A stretch of DNA of 64,000 nt, from the NCBI GenBank assembly GCA_013298625.1, contig JAAFIF010000017.1, forward strand, positions 55,967 through 119,966, given 5' to 3'. Positions 59,576 to 64,000 of the stretch are shown here, piece by piece. The notes under the pieces are model-generated. The model saw only the letters and a list, made by a program, of their open reading frames with translations. It searched no databases and was not told the origin of the DNA. Source of the stretch: Myxococcales bacterium. GTDB taxonomy: Bacteria > Myxococcota_A > Polyangia > Polyangiales > Ga0077539. The number at the start of each line of letters is the position of its first letter. Position 1 is the stretch's first letter. The position numbers and the translations under genes were made by a program.

Positions 59576-61666
59576 ATGGCAGAGGCGATTCTCAGGGTTC
59601 GGACCGAGGGCGGCAACGAGGTCAAGCAAGCGCTCGGCGTTGTTCACGGCGCGGTGCGAGCCTCGTATCAGGCCATGAACGCCGACGCGCGGCGCCACGC
59701 AAAGGCGATGGCAGCCGCGACGGTGGAAGCGTTCAAGCTCCAACAGAAGGCCGTCGATGCAGCGTGCAAAGCCGCGACGGCATCACAGCAACGGATGCGC
59801 GCGGTCGCACAGAAAGCGGCCGAAGAGATGACCCGCTCGGCCGAGTCCGGCGCGGGTCGGCGCCGCCGCGCGCTCGAGGGCGAGTCGCGCGAGAGCCTTC
59901 GTTCGCGCGAGCGAGAGGTTCGGAGCTACGAGCAGGCCGAGGCGCGAAAGACGCGACGGCTCGAGGCTGAGGTTCGGCGGCGTCGCAGCATCGAACGCGA
60001 CGCACCGGGCCGCGGCCGCTCGGGTGGCGACGGCGACAGCGGCGACGGTGATCGCCGAAGCGCGAGCGGGCGGCGGCGCCCCGGCATGAGCGCTGGCGAT
60101 GCCGTCGGGCTCGCGGAACGTGGGCTCTCGTTCTTCGCGGGCTACGGCGACGACTTGAGGCAAGCGCAGCGCGCGCGCAACGAGCTCGAACACCGCGCGA
60201 CGCTTCTCGCGTCAACCGAGCTGAATACGCCGAGCGCGCGGGGAGAGATCATGGCCACCGTTCAGCGCGAGAACATGCGCACCGGGGCGAGCTCGACCGA
60301 GATCATGGCGGCGCTCGAGAGGGCGCAGGGCCAGTTCTCAGCGCTCGGTGACGCGGCGGCGCGCGCAACGTACCTGCGCGAAGTCTTCCCGATGCTCACG
60401 AACGCTGCGCTTGCGTCGGGCACTTCCCTTGTCGATATGGTCGACAGCGCGGGCGAGTTTCAGCGCCAGATGAATATCAGCGCCGCCGACATGCCGCGCG
60501 CGATCGCCGGGATGATCGCGCAGGGGCGCTTCGGATCCATCTCGGCCCGTGACCAGGCGCGACACATGGGCGTGCTCGCCGGCGGCGGCGCGCGCTACCT
60601 CTCGAACGAAGGCGCCAACTCGGCCGTGTCGAACGCGCTCGTTGGGGCGCTGTTTCAGACCGCGGGGCAAGCGGGCGGCGGCGGCGACGTTGCAGCGACG
60701 CGTGCTCGCGCGTTTCAGGACAATTTCACCAGCGACCGCGGGCGCGAGCGGTTGAAAGACCTCATCGGCTACAACGCCTTCGACCGCAGGGGACAGCTCC
60801 GAGCGCGCGATGGCGAGACGCAGGCGGACGCGTTCGCGCGACTCACAGAGGACGCGTACCGCGCGAGCCGCGGCAACGCTACGCGCTTCGGCGTGGCGAT
60901 GGGTGGCGTCAACACGCGCTCGCGCGCGCTCACCGACCAGTTGTTTCGCGACCTCAGCACGAACGGCGGACGGCTCCGCGGCTTCCGCAACCTCGTTTCC
61001 GTGGGCGTCAACGCGAACGCCGCCGACACGGACGCGGCCGCGCGCGATGCGCTCTCGACAGACCTCGCGCGCAGCGCGCAGCGCGATGCGCGGGCGTTCT
61101 GGTCACGGGCGGACCCGTCGCGAAACTACGCCGCGGAGAACCAGGCGACCATCGACGAACTGCGCGCCTCGAGCCCGATGCTCGGCGCGATCGCAGACAA
61201 TAGCCCCGGCTTTCGAGGCGCGATGGACGTGCTCGGCGCGATGCACTCGTCCTTCGCCGGGAAGGGAACGAAGAACGCAGCGGGCGCCCCGCAAACGCGC
61301 ATGGATCTGTACCGACAGCAGGCGACGACCGAGGTGATGCAGCGCGAGAACGCGTGGCGCGAGTCGGCGGACCCCACCGCATGGGTGGGCGGCGCGATCG
61401 GAAACGCGATCTTCGGAGACACCATCCGAGCTCGCCAGCGCTCCGCCATCGAAGCGCGCACCGCGGAGCTGGCCGAGTACGGCAAGAGCCGCGGCGTCGA
61501 TGTGAACCGCCCGTTGACGCTCGCGCCGAACACCACAATCGAGCTCGGCCCCAACACCATCAACCAACTGCAGCGCGGCGCGGCTCCGCAGGCCGCCGCG
61601 TTTGACCGCGCGAACGCTGCCACCGGCGCGGCCGCAGTCCCGCCCGAACACCGATCGAGAGGGTAA
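59576..61666 (+). CDS. tape-measure-like protein
   Basis: ATG 59576 gives 696 residues. It opens with MAEAILRVRTEGGNEVKQALGVVHG and a long helical, Arg/Glu/Ala-rich coiled stretch (about 45-150, with ESLRSREREVRSYEQAEARK). A Gly-rich hinge follows, then a globular region with GLSFFAGYGDDLRQAQRARNELEHRATLL, MATVQRENMRTGASSTEIMAAL and AALASGTSLVDMVDSAGEFQRQMNISAADMPRAIAGMIAQGRFGSISARDQARHMGVLAG. The last 150 residues have ELGPNTINQLQRGA. This pattern matches tail tape-measure proteins, which set tail length. It is shorter than in most phages. The neighbouring 64-aa and baseplate J-like genes support a tail module. Confidence 0.65.
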   Translation: MAEAILRVRTEGGNEVKQALGVVHGAVRASYQAMNADARRHAKAMAAATVEAFKLQQKAVDAACKAATASQQRMRAVAQKAAEEMTRSAESGAGRRRRALEGESRESLRSREREVRSYEQAEARKTRRLEAEVRRRRSIERDAPGRGRSGGDGDSGDGDRRSASGRRRPGMSAGDAVGLAERGLSFFAGYGDDLRQAQRARNELEHRATLLASTELNTPSARGEIMATVQRENMRTGASSTEIMAALERAQGQFSALGDAAARATYLREVFPMLTNAALASGTSLVDMVDSAGEFQRQMNISAADMPRAIAGMIAQGRFGSISARDQARHMGVLAGGGARYLSNEGANSAVSNALVGALFQTAGQAGGGGDVAATRARAFQDNFTSDRGRERLKDLIGYNAFDRRGQLRARDGETQADAFARLTEDAYRASRGNATRFGVAMGGVNTRSRALTDQLFRDLSTNGGRLRGFRNLVSVGVNANAADTDAAARDALSTDLARSAQRDARAFWSRADPSRNYAAENQATIDELRASSPMLGAIADNSPGFRGAMDVLGAMHSSFAGKGTKNAAGAPQTRMDLYRQQATTEVMQRENAWRESADPTAWVGGAIGNAIFGDTIRARQRSAIEARTAELAEYGKSRGVDVNRPLTLAPNTTIELGPNTINQLQRGAAPQAAAFDRANAATGAAAVPPEHRSRG

Positions 61667-61669
61667 ACG

Positions 61670-61864
61670 ATGAACACGACGAACAACGCTCCCCGCAACG
61701 AAGCCCCGCGCATCGAACCGCGCCCGGTGACCATCAACGACGTGCCGACGCACCGCCCCTCGGGCGAGCCGTATGGCGACGCGATGCGCGCGAGCATCGC
61801 CAACGCAGTCAACGACCTCATTCGCATCGAACGCGCTCGGCGCGCGGCGAAGGGGTCGCCGTGA
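61670..61864 (+). CDS. small protein between tape-measure- and baseplate-like genes
   Basis: ATG 61670 starts 3 nt after the preceding stop, for 64 residues. It has a Pro/Arg/Asn-rich start (NNAPRNEAPRIEPRPVTINDV) and a helical end (GDAMRASIANAVNDLIRIERARRAAKG). It may be a linker or chaperone of the tail. Its stop overlaps the next GTG (GTGA, 61861-61864). The family is unknown. Confidence 0.55.
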   Translation: MNTTNNAPRNEAPRIEPRPVTINDVPTHRPSGEPYGDAMRASIANAVNDLIRIERARRAAKGSP

Positions 61865-63375
61865 ACACCGGCTTCGAAGTGATGAACGCAGAGCAGCTCC
61901 GAGACATTGCGCTAGAGCTGCAGCGCGCGGCCGCGCGCGAGTACGGCGAAACGCTCGACATCTCCGAGTCGTCGGACGCTCACCGCACGGCCGCGGCGCA
62001 CGCGCTGTTACTCGAGATGGTTCACGCGCGGATTCTGCTGAAAACGCAGCGCATGATCTTCCCGGACACGTCCGAGCCGGAAGACCTCGAACACCACGCG
62101 CGCATCTACGGGATGACCCGCAAGCCCGCCATCGGATCGCGCCTGCGCGTTCTCGTTGGCTCGGGTCGCCCCGACGACGAGACCATCATTCTCTCGGGTG
62201 AGATGCTCGGGTGGCGCGACGGTACGAAGTATCTCCCGGTGAGCGCCGACGGAACGCCGCTCGCGTCCGTCGCGCTCGTCGCGGGCTCGGCCGAAGTGCT
62301 CGTAGAGGCGCAGTCCGCGGGCGCGAGCACGACGCGCATCGCCGGCGACGAGCTCGTCTGGTCGACCGCGCCCGCGGGGCTCCTGTCGAGCGTAGAGATT
62401 CTCGCGGTCACGCGAACCGGCGCCGACGCTGAGGGTGATGTGGACTTCGCGCAGCGCGTGTCGCGCCGGCTGGTCTCATCGCCCGCGTCCGGCAATTGCG
62501 ACGATTGGAGCGAGTGGTGTGAACGCTTCCCGCAGGTTCACCGCGCGTTCATCTACCCCGCGACGAAGCCCGGCGCGGAAACGACGAACCGCACGCCGGG
62601 CGCGGTGTGCGCGGTGATCGTAGGGGCCGCGCCGAACCCCATCCTTTCGCCGGGCGATGCCGACAGCGTAAAGGCGTACATCGAAGGCGAAAAGACGCTC
62701 GACGGCGACGTGAACGCGGAGCCGCGACGGCACCAGCTACGCTTCTGCTCGCTCGACCCCAACGACATCACCGTGATGGCGGCGATCCCTCTCTCCGTCG
62801 ATGTGTTCGCCGACCTCGAGGTGGTCGGAGAGACGCTCCCGCCCTGGCGAGCAACGCCGTTCACGACCGACGTTGGATGCACCGACACGGTTCTGCAGGT
62901 CACGGCGAACCCCATCGCGGCGGGCGTCGAGCCGGGGCAATACGTGGCTGTGGGCACCGGCGTTGTTGTCGGCGGGTGGGAGATTCGCCGCGTCGCCTCG
63001 CGCGGCGCGACGAGCATCACGCTCGACGCCCCGCTTTCGATGGCGCCCGCGGCGGGAGCTGGCGTGCGCGCGGCATGGTCGAAGTGGGAGCAAGCGCGGG
63101 ACGCGATCTTGGACTTGTTCGCCGGGCTCGGCCCTGGCGACTACTCGAACGCGGAGGGCGGACCTACGCGCTGGCCGGATGTGACGCGGGAAGCGCCGCC
63201 GCGCCTGTTTCCGTCCGGGTTCGTCGCGGTGTTGCTCGGGTTCTACACGGGTTCGGGCAAGGTCGCCGGCGTCCCGGGCGTGCGCGACGTGACCGTGATT
63301 ACCCCATCCGCGACGGTGATCGCAGCGCCGCAAGAGCTGCCGATTCCCGGAACAATCACGTTCACGTTGGCGTGA
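61861..63375 (+). CDS. baseplate J (gp47)-like protein
   Basis: GTG 61861 overlaps the preceding stop. The product has 504 residues. The N-terminal half carries baseplate J hallmarks: ALELQRAAAREYGETLDISESSDAHRTAAAHALLLEMVHARILLKTQRMIFPDT with the 'EPEDLEHHARIYGMTR' helix, then LSGEMLGWRDGTKYLPVSADG and SLDRL-like ADAEGDVDFAQRVSRRLVSSPASGNCDDWSEWC, and AFIYPATKPG. In the C-terminal half a beta domain of about 60 residues (TDTVLQVTANPIAAGVEPGQYVAVGTG) is inserted before QARDAILDLFAGLGPGDY. In contractile phages gp47-like proteins join the baseplate wedge. It is the last island gene. Confidence 0.8.
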   Translation: MNTGFEVMNAEQLRDIALELQRAAAREYGETLDISESSDAHRTAAAHALLLEMVHARILLKTQRMIFPDTSEPEDLEHHARIYGMTRKPAIGSRLRVLVGSGRPDDETIILSGEMLGWRDGTKYLPVSADGTPLASVALVAGSAEVLVEAQSAGASTTRIAGDELVWSTAPAGLLSSVEILAVTRTGADAEGDVDFAQRVSRRLVSSPASGNCDDWSEWCERFPQVHRAFIYPATKPGAETTNRTPGAVCAVIVGAAPNPILSPGDADSVKAYIEGEKTLDGDVNAEPRRHQLRFCSLDPNDITVMAAIPLSVDVFADLEVVGETLPPWRATPFTTDVGCTDTVLQVTANPIAAGVEPGQYVAVGTGVVVGGWEIRRVASRGATSITLDAPLSMAPAAGAGVRAAWSKWEQARDAILDLFAGLGPGDYSNAEGGPTRWPDVTREAPPRLFPSGFVAVLLGFYTGSGKVAGVPGVRDVTVITPSATVIAAPQELPIPGTITFTLA

Positions 63376-63378
63376 GGG

Positions 63379-64000
63379 TCACGGGGGGCACAGGCGCGAG
63401 CTGAATTCGTCGGTCCAGCAAGCGCAGACCTGCCGCGGCGTCGCTCGCCAGCATGCTTCGCACGTGAACACCAGCGCCGTCGGATCGTAGACGGACGGGA
63501 GCATTCTCCCTCGCGTGCGACAAAGCGCGGCAGTGATGCCCGGCTGCATCGCAGCGCCAGGCGAGAGCGTCCGCTGACAGTACGCGTCGAGCGCCGCCCA
63601 TTCGCTCGCGTCGTCGGTGCGTCCATCGCAGTTGTTGTCCCTCCCGTCGCAGCGCTCGTCCGCGCCGGGGTGCGAGTCGCGGTCGGCATCATCGCAGTCG
63701 GATCCAAGGCACCCCGCGCCCATGCCGTAGCCGTCGCCATCGCCGTCGATACATGGGGGCGCTGCATCGGGCGCGCTCGCTTCTCGAGCGTCGGGCCCCG
63801 CGTCCGTCCCGCAGTCCACGCGCCCGTCGCAGTCGTCGTCGGCGCCGTTGCCGCAGACCTCGGTGCCCGGCGTCGTCTCGCCCACGCACGGGCCCCACGC
63901 GCCGCCGAAGCAGCGCTGCACGCCCTCGCGGCACACACCGACGCCGCTCGAGCCGGGCCGCCCGCTGTAGCAGGCGCGCTGCGTCCCGTTGCCGCACTCG
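63379..64000 (-). CDS. MopE-like Cys/Asp-rich metal-binding protein, start missing
   Basis: The frame runs in from the right edge of the window, so the N-terminus is cut; about 207 residues are visible. It starts ECGNGTQRACYSGRPGSSG and holds motifs typical of Myxococcota surface proteins: ETTPGTEVCGNGADDDCDGRVDCG, DGDGDGYGMGAGCLGSDCDDADRDSHPGADERCDGRDNNCDGRTDD. Asp/Asn spacings resemble calcium-binding loops. The last 70 residues are Cys-rich (CRTRGR, TCEACWRATPRQVCACW). The protein is probably exported and cross-linked by disulfides. It ends 4 nt from the baseplate J-like stop, marking the right edge of the island. Confidence 0.82.
   Translation of the reverse strand, partial: ECGNGTQRACYSGRPGSSGVGVCREGVQRCFGGAWGPCVGETTPGTEVCGNGADDDCDGRVDCGTDAGPDAREASAPDAAPPCIDGDGDGYGMGAGCLGSDCDDADRDSHPGADERCDGRDNNCDGRTDDASEWAALDAYCQRTLSPGAAMQPGITAALCRTRGRMLPSVYDPTALVFTCEACWRATPRQVCACWTDEFSSRLCPP

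Larger units (their letters stand above)
48800..63376. mobile_element. phage-like island with VirE primase and tail genes
   Basis: Boundaries are approximate: the left end is placed where chromosomal genes stop and the right end after the baseplate J-like gene. Two genes at the left run on the minus strand and about 22 run on the plus strand, many coupled by ATGA/GTGA. It has RHH and HTH regulators, a VirE-type primase, two HGG-motif zinc proteins, a coiled-coil protein, a tape-measure-like protein and a baseplate J-like protein. There is no visible integrase, terminase, portal, capsid, tube or sheath gene. It could be a satellite, a reduced tail particle or a decayed prophage. Confidence 0.65.

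Overview
The window is very GC-rich and densely coded. It looks like a large-genome predatory or saprophytic myxobacterium (phylum Myxococcota, probably near Polyangiales). This is inferred from several serine/threonine kinases with long regulatory tails, a MYXO-CTERM sorting tail, MopE-like Asp/Asn/Cys calcium-binding repeats in two proteins, many lipoproteins, and frequent GTG starts with 4-nt stop/start overlaps. No tRNA, rRNA or CRISPR array was recognised.

Chromosomal part, 1-48.4 kb. 0-12 kb: cell-surface genes (SDR-like protein, MYXO-CTERM protein, GT-C-like membrane protein, Ser/Thr kinase, L,D-transpeptidase lipoprotein, HEAT-repeat membrane protein, MopE/YfaP-like lipoprotein). 12-18 kb: a 1003-aa degenerate kinase, the RseP site-2 protease and a transglutaminase-like exported protein. 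18.3-20.4 kb: a split F0 ATP-synthase operon (AtpZ/AtpI-like proteins, subunits a and c; no b and no F1). 21-29.5 kb: uvrC coupled to a lipoprotein gene, lon, a lipoprotein and pyrD. 29.5-35.9 kb: a tightly coupled five-gene minus-strand cluster made of a Ycf46-like AAA+ ATPase, two zinc-binding proteins, a TPR-Clp double AAA+ ATPase with a damaged second ATPase site, and a possible BRCT-like protein. This cluster is my best candidate for an undescribed chromosomal system. 36-37.3 kb: maf and yggS. 37.4-42 kb: a minus-strand operon ending in zapA that also carries a roadblock-like protein, a GH35-like protein and a PPIase-like lipoprotein. 42-48.4 kb: a zinc-ribbon/kinase/AAA/TPR mega-regulator, rpsT, a CAP-domain protein and an outer-membrane barrel-like protein.

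Mobile part, about 48.8-63.4 kb. This is a phage-like island with a divergent control region: RHH protein plus membrane protein on the minus strand, and a long plus-strand run of small genes. The run holds an HTH regulator, a VirE-type primase/helicase, two HGG-motif zinc proteins, a coiled-coil protein, a tape-measure-like protein and a baseplate J-like protein. Integrase, terminase, portal, capsid, tail tube and sheath are not visible. The island therefore looks like a satellite, a reduced tail element or a decayed prophage rather than a whole phage. It carries conspicuous control DNA: paired palindromes, a 15-bp inverted repeat over a start site, an AT-rich island inside the primase gene and a 0.5-kb non-coding region with five CATGGGGT-like repeats. 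The chromosome resumes at 63.4 kb with a MopE-like Cys-rich protein cut by the window edge.
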